A stretch of DNA of 64,000 nt from Paenibacillus tuaregi (GCF_900086655.1 NZ_LT575476.1:2515869-2579868); one strand, 5' to 3'; positions 44,928-55,144 are shown, numbered from the stretch's first letter. The notes: a model not told the origin generated them from the sequence alone. Numbers and translations are program-made.

Positions 44928-46532
44928 ATGAGAAAACTTCGCAAAGCGTCTGTTTTACTTCTAAGCCTCACACTGGCAGCATCCCTGATGTCCGCGTGCA
45001 GTTCAGGCAAAGCGGATACCGCATCCCCAAATGCAGGAAGTACGGATGGGGTGAAGAAGGAAGGCTTCCCGATTGTAAACAAGCCGGTTACCCTGAAGGT
45101 TATGTCCCAGGATGCCGGGATTGCCGATTGGAGCAAGATGCCGGTTTTGCAGGAGATGGAGAAGCTGTCGGGCATCAAGCTTGAATTCCAGAATGCCCCG
45201 ATCGACAGCTTTGCTACCAAGAAGAACTTGGTCTTTGCGAGCGGCAATCTCCCGGATATCTTCTATGCCGCCGATCTGAAGCCAGCGGAGCAGGTGACCT
45301 ATGGCTCGCAGGGGGTGCTGATTCCCCTAGAGAAATATATTGATGAAGGTTATGCTCCCAACCTGAAGAAGATCCTGGATGAGCATCCGGATATCCGCAA
45401 GTCGTTCACCACACCTGACGGGCACATGTACGCCCTGCCGTTTATTGATACAGCTGCGATATGGTACCGTGGGCCGATGTGGTATAACGGCAAATTCCTG
45501 AAAACGCTCAAGGTGACTGAGCTGCCTAAGACAACGGATGAATTGTATACGCTCTTGAAGCGGGTGAAGAATGAAGATCCGAACGGCAACGGCAAGAAGG
45601 ATGAAATCCCTCTTACTTCAGTAAAGCTGGACGACCTGCGCATGTATTTCTTCGGATTCTGGGGAATGTACAGCGAGACCTATTACGCGGATGCCGGTGG
45701 CAAAGTCCATTACGCGCCGCAGGAAGAAGGGTATAAGGGCTATCTCACATTTATGAACCGTCTATGGAAGGAGGACCTGCTCGACCACGAGACCTTCTCG
45801 CAAACCGATGAGCAGAAGAAAGCCAAAGGCAAGAACAACCAGGTTGCCTTGTTCAGCGACTGGTTCCCTTACTTCACACTGGGCGGCGAGCCTGGACCGG
45901 ACAATCCGCTCATGACCCCGGTGAAGAGCGAGATTCCTGGCTCTCCGGTGTACGGCAAGCATCCGGGCATAAGCTCTAACGGCACTTTTGCGATCACTAG
46001 CAGTAATCCAGCTCCAGAAGCCAGTATGCGCTGGATTGATTACCTGTACAGCTATGATGGGGCAACCCTGTTCTCACAAGGACCGGAGAACCTGCTTTGG
46101 AAGTATAAAGACAAAGCTAATCATGTCAAAGAGTGGCTGCCTGTTCCGGGTGGAGGAGACCGGGAGGAATATCGCGGCACCATTACACCGAACTACGGCA
46201 TCCTGACCCCAGGTATGAATGATCCGGAAGTTGTCAAAGGCCTGCGGACCGATTTCGATGAGTGGATTGACCAAGAAACGAAGCAGAAGCTCGTTCCTAT
46301 TGCGAAGTCGCCGTTCCCTAACGTGTACCTGACTAATGAAGAGCAGGCGGAAGCAACAGGTCTTCTCTCAGACCTAAACACCTACGTTCAGCAGATGGAA
46401 GCGAAGTTCATCACCGGCCAGGAGCCTTTATCGAACTGGGATAAATATATCGCTCAAGTGAAAAAGATGGGCGGAGACCGCATTGTAGAGCTCTATCAGG
46501 CGGCATATGACCGCTGGAACTCTGGTAAGTAG
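44928..46532 (+). CDS. LplA/YtcQ-type substrate-binding lipoprotein
   Basis: 534 aa, lipobox MSAC near residue 24. Large extracellular binding protein of the Lpl/Ytc group: SGNLPDIFYAADL, GVLIPLEKYIDEGYAPNLKKILDEHPDIRKSFTTPDGHMYALPF and the calcium-site-like DPNGNGKKDEIPL near 210. Captures an oligosaccharide for the two preceding permeases. Confidence 0.9.
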   Translation: MRKLRKASVLLLSLTLAASLMSACSSGKADTASPNAGSTDGVKKEGFPIVNKPVTLKVMSQDAGIADWSKMPVLQEMEKLSGIKLEFQNAPIDSFATKKNLVFASGNLPDIFYAADLKPAEQVTYGSQGVLIPLEKYIDEGYAPNLKKILDEHPDIRKSFTTPDGHMYALPFIDTAAIWYRGPMWYNGKFLKTLKVTELPKTTDELYTLLKRVKNEDPNGNGKKDEIPLTSVKLDDLRMYFFGFWGMYSETYYADAGGKVHYAPQEEGYKGYLTFMNRLWKEDLLDHETFSQTDEQKKAKGKNNQVALFSDWFPYFTLGGEPGPDNPLMTPVKSEIPGSPVYGKHPGISSNGTFAITSSNPAPEASMRWIDYLYSYDGATLFSQGPENLLWKYKDKANHVKEWLPVPGGGDREEYRGTITPNYGILTPGMNDPEVVKGLRTDFDEWIDQETKQKLVPIAKSPFPNVYLTNEEQAEATGLLSDLNTYVQQMEAKFITGQEPLSNWDKYIAQVKKMGGDRIVELYQAAYDRWNSGK

Positions 46533-46551
46533 CGCCTAACCGGGCAAAAAA

Positions 46552-46594
46552 ACAGCCAACATATCCGGTCTGCAAGAGACCGGGTGTTGGCTGT
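46552..46594. terminator. bidirectional terminator
   Basis: ACAGCCAACA and TGTTGGCTGT arms with inner CCGGTCT/AGACCGG stem. An A7 tract (46546-46553) on the left end and ATCTTT on the right serve the importer and the convergent AraC gene. Confidence 0.85.
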
Positions 46595-46598
46595 ATCT

Positions 46599-48914
46599 TT
46601 AAGCGTCGGACTGCTGGCCAGCAGCGGCCGAGTCCGGGGAGGTGCCAGAGTAGATTTTTCGGTATTGGCCTGGGGTAAGCCCAGTCTCCTTCTTGAACTT
46701 GCGGATAAAGTTAGGCGTATCGAGGTATCCAACCCTCTGAATAATCTCTTTGAGTGGATCGGTGGTAGAAACAAGCTGCCGGATGACTTCATCCAGCCGC
46801 TTTTGCCAAATATACTGCACAAAATTGACGCCCGTCTTCTCTTTGAATGAGCGGCTGACATGGGCAGCCGATACTGAAAATTCGCTCGCTACCGCCTCCA
46901 GGCTCAAGGCCTGGTCCGTAAAGTGGTGATTGATATAGGCCACAATCTGGTCAATCAGGGATTGTTCCTTCTTTTTATTGTTCTGCTCAACCTGATTGCA
47001 GATTCTGCCTGCCAATTCCAGGAGGCCCCGTTCAATTTCCTCTGGGGACTGGCTGTATATCAGATTGGGATCGACATCCTGAACGAATTGATGAATTCCA
47101 AGACCGGAAGCGGTCTTTAGCAGGGTGTTCAGTACGTCAAAGCAAATGCAGCGCTTAAGCAGCACGGGCAGCTCAGAGACATGAAGATTATGAAGAGCCG
47201 ACCGTATCGTTTGTTCGGCAACCTCCAAACTTCCCTGTTTAAGACTTTGGGACAGCTTCATTAGCGAGCTGCTTGGAATCCATAGGGTCAGGTTATCCAT
47301 AGAAAATGTCAGTTTCTCAAAGTAAGTGACCGTGCCGGATAAGGAGGACACCTTCAAATCAAATGCGGAGCAGGCTTCAATAAATGTTTGGTTCAAGTAA
47401 CTCGGACTGTGGTAACAGCTGCCCACACCTATCTTGGGAATAACCGCAAAAGTCTCAAGCAGTATGCTTCGGACAGCTTCGACGATATGCTGCACCTGAT
47501 GGAATCTGTCCATTTCTGCTAGTGGATTAAAGTTGATGATGAGTGCAAGCTGATCCAGCTGTGGCAGCTCTACACCAAAAGCTGCCGCGTTCATCTCTGG
47601 AAATTCCACTTGGGTGAGCAGTTCGGTTATATCCCGGCGTTCCTGCTCCAGCCTGTCTTCCTGCAGATCACCGGAAGGTTCCCAGCCAATGACCATCACA
47701 AAAAAGCAGGAGCCATCAAAATGAATATCCAGCGCTTCCTGAAACTCAGGGGAGAGGCTGTGCGCATTTCCGTGCTTTAACAGGGTGGACAATAAGTGAT
47801 TGCGGGCAAAGGACTCCTGCAGATCAATCCGTGAGCCATACTCCTGCAGTGCAGTTCGAATCCGGTCAAGCTCGTTGCCGCCGTTAACCGGGGTCCGATC
47901 AGCCACTTGTTTTGCACTGGACTTGGAAGCCGCAAATTCCACCAGCATGGAGATCGGCTGATATTGTTTTCTTGCCAGAATGAGCGCGATTCCCGCACCA
48001 ATAAGAACCAGAATGACGAACAATATGATGATGAAGCTGCGTACATGAAGGACGCTGCTGAAGAACTGGGCGCTGGGCATCACGGTAACATAAGTCCAGC
48101 CGTTATTGTCTGATTTCACCGACACGATTGACAGCGCTTTCTTATTTAGGGTCAATTCAAAGATGCCAGGCTTCATCTCCGAAATCTCCTTCATTTCGGC
48201 CTCCGTCAGCCCTTCACCCTGCCGGTTGCTGGCAAGAATCTGTCCTTGATTGTCCAGAATGTAGCTCAGTCCCTGGAAGTTTCCCAGAACCGAATCGATC
48301 AAGCTGGTTAGCTCGGATTCTTTGATCAGATACATCACTGTACCGTGCGGGTGGGGACTGTTCGGTGTAATCGGAATAAGGTAGGCCATCATGGTCTCCT
48401 GCCTATGAGGAGTCAGGTTAACTGTATCCGCAGGCCTCATAGTCGGATATTGGATACTGTTCAGATCGCTCAGCAAGGAGGTCTTGTTCCAATTGTGGAA
48501 GCTGAGTGTCTTCGCGAAGACCTCGAAATTAGAGAGACCTTTACTTGAGTAGATCTTGGAATCTTTGTGAAAGTACAAATACATTTCACTGATGATGGAA
48601 CTGGTGGCTTTATATTGATCCAGCGCCTGAATGGCTTCCCCACTGTATATAGGATCATGCACCCGGTAAGGGGTTAAGCGGTTGTCATACGAGACGCGGG
48701 AGGCAATGTCATTTAGCTCCTTCATCCGTCCGTCAACGATGATTTTGGTCTGGGTCAGCTGGGAAGAGCGGGACTGCTCGATTTCCGAGCGAAGGCTCTC
48801 GACCGCATTCCGGTAGATCAGGATGGTCATCAGGACTAAAGGAATAAGCAAAATGAACAGATAAGACCAAATATATTTGAGAAAGAGCTTGGATCGGAAG
48901 TAATTGGATTTCAT
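46599..48914 (-). CDS. membrane-bound AraC-type sensor-regulator (YesN-like)
   Basis: 771 aa. Membrane segments near 13-33 and 295-315 flank an extracellular Cache-like sensor (35-293); a cytoplasmic linker leads to a C-terminal AraC domain with two HTH units (YINHHFTDQALSLEAVASEFSVSAAHVSRSFKEKTGVNFVQYI...GYLDTPNFIRKFKKETGLTPGQYR). The type is common beside Lpl importers in Paenibacillus. It lies between the importer and the glycosidases and probably senses the glycan outside the cell and activates both. Confidence 0.9.
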   Translation of the reverse strand: MKSNYFRSKLFLKYIWSYLFILLIPLVLMTILIYRNAVESLRSEIEQSRSSQLTQTKIIVDGRMKELNDIASRVSYDNRLTPYRVHDPIYSGEAIQALDQYKATSSIISEMYLYFHKDSKIYSSKGLSNFEVFAKTLSFHNWNKTSLLSDLNSIQYPTMRPADTVNLTPHRQETMMAYLIPITPNSPHPHGTVMYLIKESELTSLIDSVLGNFQGLSYILDNQGQILASNRQGEGLTEAEMKEISEMKPGIFELTLNKKALSIVSVKSDNNGWTYVTVMPSAQFFSSVLHVRSFIIILFVILVLIGAGIALILARKQYQPISMLVEFAASKSSAKQVADRTPVNGGNELDRIRTALQEYGSRIDLQESFARNHLLSTLLKHGNAHSLSPEFQEALDIHFDGSCFFVMVIGWEPSGDLQEDRLEQERRDITELLTQVEFPEMNAAAFGVELPQLDQLALIINFNPLAEMDRFHQVQHIVEAVRSILLETFAVIPKIGVGSCYHSPSYLNQTFIEACSAFDLKVSSLSGTVTYFEKLTFSMDNLTLWIPSSSLMKLSQSLKQGSLEVAEQTIRSALHNLHVSELPVLLKRCICFDVLNTLLKTASGLGIHQFVQDVDPNLIYSQSPEEIERGLLELAGRICNQVEQNNKKKEQSLIDQIVAYINHHFTDQALSLEAVASEFSVSAAHVSRSFKEKTGVNFVQYIWQKRLDEVIRQLVSTTDPLKEIIQRVGYLDTPNFIRKFKKETGLTPGQYRKIYSGTSPDSAAAGQQSDA

Positions 48915-49053
48915 TTTACCGCCTCCTATGAACGCAAATCTCTGTTGTTCCTATTATGATAGCAACAAAATCGGGGCTTGCACATAGAGCCAAAGGCAGA
49001 ATTACAAGACGGATTTACAAGATTGTGAAAATCTGTGAGGAGGCAAGCCGAAA

Positions 49054-50319
49054 ATGCAAAAATGGTTTGAGGAAGCGAAGCTGGGTATTTTCATCCATTA
49101 CGGGATATATGCAGTAAATGGAGTTTCGGAGTCCTGGTCGTTCTATAACGGCAGGATCACTTATGAAGAATATATGAGTCAATTGCAGGGATTCACCGCG
49201 TCCAATTATGATGCTGATCAATGGGCGGACCTGATTGAGAAATCTGGAGCAAGATATGCTGTGCTTACCAGCAAACACCACGATGGTGTGGCGCTCTGGG
49301 ATACGAAATACAGTGACCTCAATGTGGTTGCCAGAACGCCAGCCAAGCGGGACCTGGTTAAGGAATATGCGGAAGCCATACGTAAAAGAGGAATCCGCCT
49401 TGGCATGTATTTCTCGCTGATTGACTGGTCGCATCCGGATTATCCAACCGTGTATGAAGGGGGAAAGGAACCGGAGAATCCGGCCCAGACAAATCCATAT
49501 TCCAGCCCGGCTGGGGGGAAGCAGGATGAAGCACGGTGGAAGAGGTTTTTGGAGTTCAACAACAACCAGCTTCGTGAGCTTATGACGAACTATGGAACAG
49601 TGGATCTGCTCTGGTTCGATGGGGATTGGGAACGAAGTGCGGAGCAGTGGAATTTGCCAGATTTCAAAACCTATCTGCTGTCTATGAACCCGAATGTGAT
49701 CATCAACTCCCGGTTACAGGGCTATGGCGATTACAAGACACCCGAGCAAGGACTTCCCATTACAAGGCCGGCAGGGCCCTCGGAATTCTGCACCACGATA
49801 AACTCCTCGTGGGGTTATGTGCCAACCGACAATAAGTACAAGTCGTTAAACCAGATTATTCGAATGTTCTGTGATTGTATCTCCATGGGCGGCAATATGC
49901 TGCTGGATATCGGGCCGAAGGAAGATGGCACGCTCGACCCACGGCAGGAGCAAATCCTGCTTGGACTCGGCGACTGGATCCGGACACATGAAGAGGCGGT
50001 ATACGGTACCACCGAAGGGATTATGAACCGGTATTATCTTGGCGGCAGCACGTTGTCCAAAGACAGAAAGATCTTATACCTGTTTGTATATGACGATCCT
50101 AAAGAGAATATATGCTTGAAGGGCCTATGTAATTCGATTCGCAAGATCACCGTGCTTCATTCCGGCAAGGAACTGGAATATGAAATACATGGAGGTGTAC
50201 CGTGGTTTGATATCCCCGGAACCACTTGGATTTATATGTCTAAAGAGGACGCCCACGATCAGGTTACCGTGCTGAAGTTAGAGCTGGATGGTGAGATCGA
50301 GTTCTGGAGCGGTAGTTAG
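49054..50319 (+). CDS. alpha-L-fucosidase (GH29)
   Basis: 421 aa, no signal peptide, so cytosolic. GH29 hallmarks: WFEEAKLGIFIHYGIYAV at the N-terminus, LTSKHHDGVALWDTKYSD (71-88), and LLWFDGDWE with nucleophile Asp189. NMLLDIGPKEDGTLDPRQ (285-302) is also conserved. It releases terminal L-fucose with retention. An AGGAGG SD precedes the ATG. The fucosyl linkage cannot be told; context suggests a core or antennary fucose of a glycan. Confidence 0.92.
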   Translation: MQKWFEEAKLGIFIHYGIYAVNGVSESWSFYNGRITYEEYMSQLQGFTASNYDADQWADLIEKSGARYAVLTSKHHDGVALWDTKYSDLNVVARTPAKRDLVKEYAEAIRKRGIRLGMYFSLIDWSHPDYPTVYEGGKEPENPAQTNPYSSPAGGKQDEARWKRFLEFNNNQLRELMTNYGTVDLLWFDGDWERSAEQWNLPDFKTYLLSMNPNVIINSRLQGYGDYKTPEQGLPITRPAGPSEFCTTINSSWGYVPTDNKYKSLNQIIRMFCDCISMGGNMLLDIGPKEDGTLDPRQEQILLGLGDWIRTHEEAVYGTTEGIMNRYYLGGSTLSKDRKILYLFVYDDPKENICLKGLCNSIRKITVLHSGKELEYEIHGGVPWFDIPGTTWIYMSKEDAHDQVTVLKLELDGEIEFWSGS

Positions 50320-50432
50320 CCACAACTAGCAGAGCATCAAGAAATGAGGCTTCAGGACACCCGATGATGAGACGCCGACGATGAATAGGATGAATAGATA
50401 GAGATTCCAACAAAGGAGCTGGAGGTAGAATC

Positions 50433-51461
50433 ATGAAACTGAGCGGAGTACCGGAGCCAAAGATACAATATGCTCCGAAACAGTACGTATGCCGCCATAC
50501 GGTACAGAAGCCGGTATTGGACGGAAGAATCGAGAAGCCCTTTTGGGCGAATGCCGCGTGGACCGAGGATTTCGTAGATATCGAGGGCGATTTGCGCCCC
50601 AGGCCGTCCAAGCGGACCCGGGTAAAGATGCTCTGGGACGAACAATTTTTCTATATTGGGGCGGAGCTGGAAGAGGACGAGATTTGGGCCACTCTTACGG
50701 AGAGGGACTCGGTCATTTTTCATGATAACGACTTTGAGGTGTTTATTGACCCGGATGGGGACAGCCATCACTATTATGAGCTTGAGGTTAACGCACTCAA
50801 TACCGTTTGGGACCTGCTCCTGATCAAGCCATACCGTGACGGCGGACCGCCTGTGAACGGCTGGGATATACAGGGGCTTAAGACAGCCGTCCATATCGAT
50901 GGGGAATTGAACAAGCCGGGAGCGGAGAACCGGAAGTGGAGCGTGGAGTGTGCACTTCCTTGGTCAAGTCTGCGCGAGTGTGCTCCCGAAGGACGGGTTC
51001 CGGTTCCCGGTGAATTCTGGAGGGTGAACTTCTCCCGCGTACAGTGGAAGGTTGAAATCAGAGATGGGAAGTACAGCAAAGTTCTTGATCCGGATACGGG
51101 CAGGCCGCTGCCAGAGGACAATTGGGTATGGTCACCAATGGGGCTCATCAATATGCATTATCCCGAATTGTGGGGATATGTTTTGTTTGCGGAAGCTGAA
51201 GACCCTGACTCCTTCACTCTTCCACCTGATGAAATTATCAAGTGGAAATTGAGAACTTTGTATTATCGCCAGCGAAATTATTATAAGGAACATGGTGTAT
51301 TCACCAAGAACATCCATGAAATTGCGGATAACGAGACATGGGAGTCAGACACGTTACCGCAGATTGAGGTCACCCGCAGTCTGTTCCAGATATCGCTTCC
51401 GTCCGCAGATGGAAACTCCCTGATTAGCATTCGGGAGGACGGAAAACTTTGGAAGGAGTGA
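50433..51461 (+). CDS. CBM9-like carbohydrate-binding protein
   Basis: 342 aa, no signal peptide. DOMON/CBM9-2 pattern: PVLDGRIEKPFWANAAWTEDFVDIEG, VKMLWDEQFFYIGAELEEDEIWA, HDNDFEVFIDPDGDSHHYYELEVNALNTVWDL and WSVECALPWSSLRE. Such proteins occur with glycoside-utilisation loci. The C-terminal YYRQRNYYKEHGVFTKN segment is typical of the cytosolic subgroup. Directly followed by the transglutaminase-like gene (6 bp). Confidence 0.8.
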   Translation: MKLSGVPEPKIQYAPKQYVCRHTVQKPVLDGRIEKPFWANAAWTEDFVDIEGDLRPRPSKRTRVKMLWDEQFFYIGAELEEDEIWATLTERDSVIFHDNDFEVFIDPDGDSHHYYELEVNALNTVWDLLLIKPYRDGGPPVNGWDIQGLKTAVHIDGELNKPGAENRKWSVECALPWSSLRECAPEGRVPVPGEFWRVNFSRVQWKVEIRDGKYSKVLDPDTGRPLPEDNWVWSPMGLINMHYPELWGYVLFAEAEDPDSFTLPPDEIIKWKLRTLYYRQRNYYKEHGVFTKNIHEIADNETWESDTLPQIEVTRSLFQISLPSADGNSLISIREDGKLWKE

Positions 51462-51467
51462 ATTTCA

Positions 51468-54110
51468 TTGACCCTTAACAGCTTTGTTCATTCGTTAGAT
51501 ACCAAGACCAAATATGAAATTGAGCAGCGATTTCTGAATAGACAGCAGGTGGGCCGTGCTAGAAAACATGAACTGTTCGATATATTCGAAGAGCCGCTAA
51601 CCGAGGAAGAGATTTGGGCGCTGAAGTATTTGTATGCCTTTATGCCGGTTAATGATCTGGCCGATTACGACGGGGATTTATTCTTAAGTCATGTAAGGCA
51701 GACCCTGAAAGTCCGGGATGAAGTTGCTTGGGGACACCTGGTTCCTGACCATTTGTTTCTTCACTTTGTGCTGCCTTACCGGGTGAATACCGAGAACATT
51801 GAGGATTCCAGGGGTATTCTGTATGGGGCGCTTGCTGGAAGAACCCGCGGCCTGTCGATGAAAGAGGCCATTCTGGAAACGAATTACTGGTGCCACGAGA
51901 AGGCAACGTACATCGCAAGCGATCAGCGCACAGCTTCCCCCTTGACGCTAATCCGCAGCGCTCGGGGCCGCTGTGGGGAAGAGTCCACCTTGGCGGTGGC
52001 GGCGCTTCGCAGCATAGGGATTCCGGCGCGGCAGGTGTATACCCCGCGCTGGGCCCACTGCGATGACAACCACGCATGGGTGGAAGCTTGGGCTGACGGG
52101 CAGTGGTACTACTTCGGGGCATGTGAGCCGGAGCCCTGCCTGAACCGGGGCTGGTTCACACCGCCTTCACGCCGGGCAATGCTGGTCAACACCCGGGTAT
52201 TGGCTGATTATCCAGGTCCGGAGGATATTACACTCCGGGAAGACACCTATACCGAGATCAATCTATTGGAGGGATATGCCAAGACTAGAACACTCAGCAT
52301 ATTGGTTACGGGCTCGAACGGGACGCCAGCAGCGGGCGCGGAAGTACATTTCGAGCTTTATAACATGGCCGAATTCTACCCGCTTGCCTCTTTATTTACG
52401 AATGAAGAAGGCATGGTTTCCTTCAAGACAGGGCATGGCGACTTGCTTGTCCGCGCCGTTAAAGATGGCAGATGGGGCGAAATGAAGGCGGCCGCAGCAG
52501 ATGGGGATCATGCCGAAATTGTGCTCGATCAATCCGGCCAACCGGAAGGGACCCTTGATCTGGATATGGTTCCTCCGCCAGAAGGAACCGGGGAAGCTCA
52601 TGCCCCCATGTCTGATGAATTACTGGCGCAGCATCAGCTTCGGCTAGAAGAAGGGAGCAGGCTTCGCTCAGAATATGAGAGTACATTCATCCAGGAAGAG
52701 CAGGTTTCAGAGCTGGCCCGCTCGACCGGACTTTCATGCGACCGGTTATGGGATGTGCTCAGAAAGGCGAGGGGGAACGGCCGGGAGCTGTATATCTTCC
52801 TGCTGGAGCGCTGCCCCGAGTATGGGGAGTGGCCGCTTCTTCTGCTTGAAAGCTTAAACGAGAAGGACTTGATTGACACCTTCCGGGAGACCTTGGACGA
52901 TCATTTGACGGGTGGACTTACGCATGTGCACGAGTTCCCAGAGGACATCTTTGTACCCTACGTTTTATGTCCACGGGTATGGTTTGAGATGATCGCTCCA
53001 TACAGGCAGTTATTCCAAAGGGCTTATTCTCCTTATGATTCCGCCACTTTTAGAGCGGACCCTGCACTACTTATGAGAAGATTAACGAATGAAATTGAAG
53101 TTGACGGAGATCTTCCTGGGCTCCTCGGAAAAGGGACTGCAGCGGGAACCTACAAGCTCAAGCGTGGTGATCAGATTTCGGTGGGCATTCTTTTTGTGGC
53201 CTTGTGCCGCAGCCTGGGAATTCCGGCAAGACTTCACCCGAGTGAGCTTAAGCCGGAGTATTGGTCACACGGGAAATGGGAGGATGCTGTACCAGACGTT
53301 GTGTCAGGAGATCACAACACTCCTGCGGCGAGGCTCATCCTTCAGTCTGATTCACAAAGAGAAGGGCATGTGACTCCTTCATATTACGAGAACTTTACGC
53401 TGGCCAGATTGGAGAGTGGGTGGTATAAAACGCTGATTTTTCCTTATGCAGCCAAAGACTTATGCCAAAATCCGCTTGAAGTGGAACCAGGAGCTTACCG
53501 GATGACAACGGGTATCCGCCTTCCGGACGGGAGTGTTCGCGTAAGGTTCAGTTATTTCCCCTTGCTAGCCGGTGAAGAGACTACCCACAAATTAAGCTTC
53601 CGCGAGGAGAGTGAAGAGATCCCGGTACTAGGTCAGCTGGATCGTAACGCCAGGCTGGCTTTCATGGATGGCAGGGTTCTTACCCTGGGTGAGCTCACCA
53701 GCATGTCTGGCGCTTTGGTCGCTTGGATTGAGCCGGAGCGTGAGCCAACCCAGCATTTAATACGGGAAATGAGTGAGCTGAAAGACGCATTTGATGATCT
53801 GGGCGTGCCGGTGATCCTCATTCTTGGCAGCGCTGGCAGCAGCCCGGCCTTTGATGCGTCCCGGCTGTCCAGTATGCCGGTGAATACGGTACTGGTAAGA
53901 GATCATGGCCACCAAATGCTTGATTCGGTGGCCTCCACCCTTAGATCAGAGGAGTCAGGCTTCCCACATCTGTTTGTCCTTGATGGGAATCACCGCATTC
54001 GCTTCTCGTCATCAGGTTACCGGATTGGAACTGGCCAGGACTCTTGGCAATTGTTGAACAGATTGAGCAGATTGAGTTGGGGACTAAGCGGAGAAGGGGG
54101 CGTCAAGTGA
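51468..54110 (+). CDS. multidomain transglutaminase/PNGase-like protein
   Basis: 880 aa from TTG 51468 (AAGGAG SD); no signal peptide. Domain 1 (about 105-245) has a transglutaminase-like core with Cys169 in GRCGE and His202 in DDNHAWVEAW, then a WYYFGACEPEP segment. The latter recalls the HCDACE motif of eukaryotic peptide:N-glycanase, but the catalytic Asp position holds Gly217. Next come an Ig-like domain (275-355), a helical part, a second TG-like core (RGDQISVGILFVALCRSLGIPARLHP, about 566-591) without the nucleophilic Cys, and a thioredoxin-like C-terminus without CxxC (about 725-875). Function unproven; amide hydrolysis of a glycopeptide is one hypothesis. Confidence 0.75.
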   Translation: MTLNSFVHSLDTKTKYEIEQRFLNRQQVGRARKHELFDIFEEPLTEEEIWALKYLYAFMPVNDLADYDGDLFLSHVRQTLKVRDEVAWGHLVPDHLFLHFVLPYRVNTENIEDSRGILYGALAGRTRGLSMKEAILETNYWCHEKATYIASDQRTASPLTLIRSARGRCGEESTLAVAALRSIGIPARQVYTPRWAHCDDNHAWVEAWADGQWYYFGACEPEPCLNRGWFTPPSRRAMLVNTRVLADYPGPEDITLREDTYTEINLLEGYAKTRTLSILVTGSNGTPAAGAEVHFELYNMAEFYPLASLFTNEEGMVSFKTGHGDLLVRAVKDGRWGEMKAAAADGDHAEIVLDQSGQPEGTLDLDMVPPPEGTGEAHAPMSDELLAQHQLRLEEGSRLRSEYESTFIQEEQVSELARSTGLSCDRLWDVLRKARGNGRELYIFLLERCPEYGEWPLLLLESLNEKDLIDTFRETLDDHLTGGLTHVHEFPEDIFVPYVLCPRVWFEMIAPYRQLFQRAYSPYDSATFRADPALLMRRLTNEIEVDGDLPGLLGKGTAAGTYKLKRGDQISVGILFVALCRSLGIPARLHPSELKPEYWSHGKWEDAVPDVVSGDHNTPAARLILQSDSQREGHVTPSYYENFTLARLESGWYKTLIFPYAAKDLCQNPLEVEPGAYRMTTGIRLPDGSVRVRFSYFPLLAGEETTHKLSFREESEEIPVLGQLDRNARLAFMDGRVLTLGELTSMSGALVAWIEPEREPTQHLIREMSELKDAFDDLGVPVILILGSAGSSPAFDASRLSSMPVNTVLVRDHGHQMLDSVASTLRSEESGFPHLFVLDGNHRIRFSSSGYRIGTGQDSWQLLNRLSRLSWGLSGEGGVK

Positions 54111-55144
54111 TGGAGCATCATTATATCGCTGCCGGATATGTCGTGGATGACAAGCTGCCAGAACTAACCACGGAGGATTTGGGTAAGTTAACCCACCTGA
54201 ATGTGGCTTTTGGACATGTTGTAGAGGGTGTAATTTCCGTGGATCATCTGAATAACCTTGATTTATTGGAAAATATCAAAAGGAATCATCCCGATCTCCG
54301 CCTGATTTTGTCCGTAGGCGGCTGGAGTGCCGGCGGCTTCTCGGAGGCCGCTTCCTCGGAGAAAGGGAGAGGGGACATGGCAGCCTCAGCCGTACAAATC
54401 TTGACAAGCTACCCACTGGACGGCATAGATCTGGACTGGGAATACCCTTGCTATGGAGAGGCAGGTATTGCCGCAAGTCCGGAGGATAAGCACAACTTTA
54501 CTCTTTTGCTGAAGACTTTCCGGCAGGCGCTGGACCACTTGGGAGACCAGGAGGGGAGACATTACCTGCTCACTATAGCGGCAGGTGCAGACCAGTATTA
54601 TGTGGACGGCACGGAAATGGCTGAGGTTCAGAAATATCTGGATTTCATTCAACTGATGACCTATGACATGCGTGGCGGCTTTCAAATCCTGACAGGACAT
54701 CATACCAATCTGTACACCCCTTCCGGAGACTTGTTCCGGATCAGTACGGATTTCTCTGTAAATATGTTTATCCGTGCAGGTGTCCCTAGGGAGAAGATTG
54801 TGATCGGGGTGGCTTTCTATTCACGCATCTGGCATGAGGTTCCTGACAGGAGTAATGGGCTGCATCAAATGGCCGGCAGTACAGGAGGTTATGGGCCGGA
54901 TTATACCCAGCTTGAAGCTGAATACATCAATAAGAACGGATATGTCCGCTATTGGGATGCCGAAGCATGTGCCCCATATTTGTTCAATGGCACCAGCTTT
55001 ATCTCGTATGATGATGAGGAATCGATCCGGCATAAGTGCGAGTATGTGAAAAGCAATAATCTGGCTGGAGTGATGTTCTGGGAATATGGCTGCGACCGGA
55101 CGCATCGGCTCCTGGATGCAATTCACCGAAGTTTGAATGTCTAG
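54110..55144 (+). CDS. GH18-family glycosidase
   Basis: ATG 54110 overlaps the previous TGA by one base (TGATG), with an AAGGGGG SD; 344 aa, no signal peptide. GH18 motifs: LRLILSVGGWSAGGFSEA, DGIDLDWEYP with catalytic Glu111, and QLMTYDMRG. It hydrolyses beta-1,4 bonds between N-acetylglucosamine units, as in chitobiose of chitin or N-glycans. The cytosolic location and the fucosidase neighbour favour an imported N-glycan or chito-oligomer over chitin. Confidence 0.9.
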   Translation: MEHHYIAAGYVVDDKLPELTTEDLGKLTHLNVAFGHVVEGVISVDHLNNLDLLENIKRNHPDLRLILSVGGWSAGGFSEAASSEKGRGDMAASAVQILTSYPLDGIDLDWEYPCYGEAGIAASPEDKHNFTLLLKTFRQALDHLGDQEGRHYLLTIAAGADQYYVDGTEMAEVQKYLDFIQLMTYDMRGGFQILTGHHTNLYTPSGDLFRISTDFSVNMFIRAGVPREKIVIGVAFYSRIWHEVPDRSNGLHQMAGSTGGYGPDYTQLEAEYINKNGYVRYWDAEACAPYLFNGTSFISYDDEESIRHKCEYVKSNNLAGVMFWEYGCDRTHRLLDAIHRSLNV

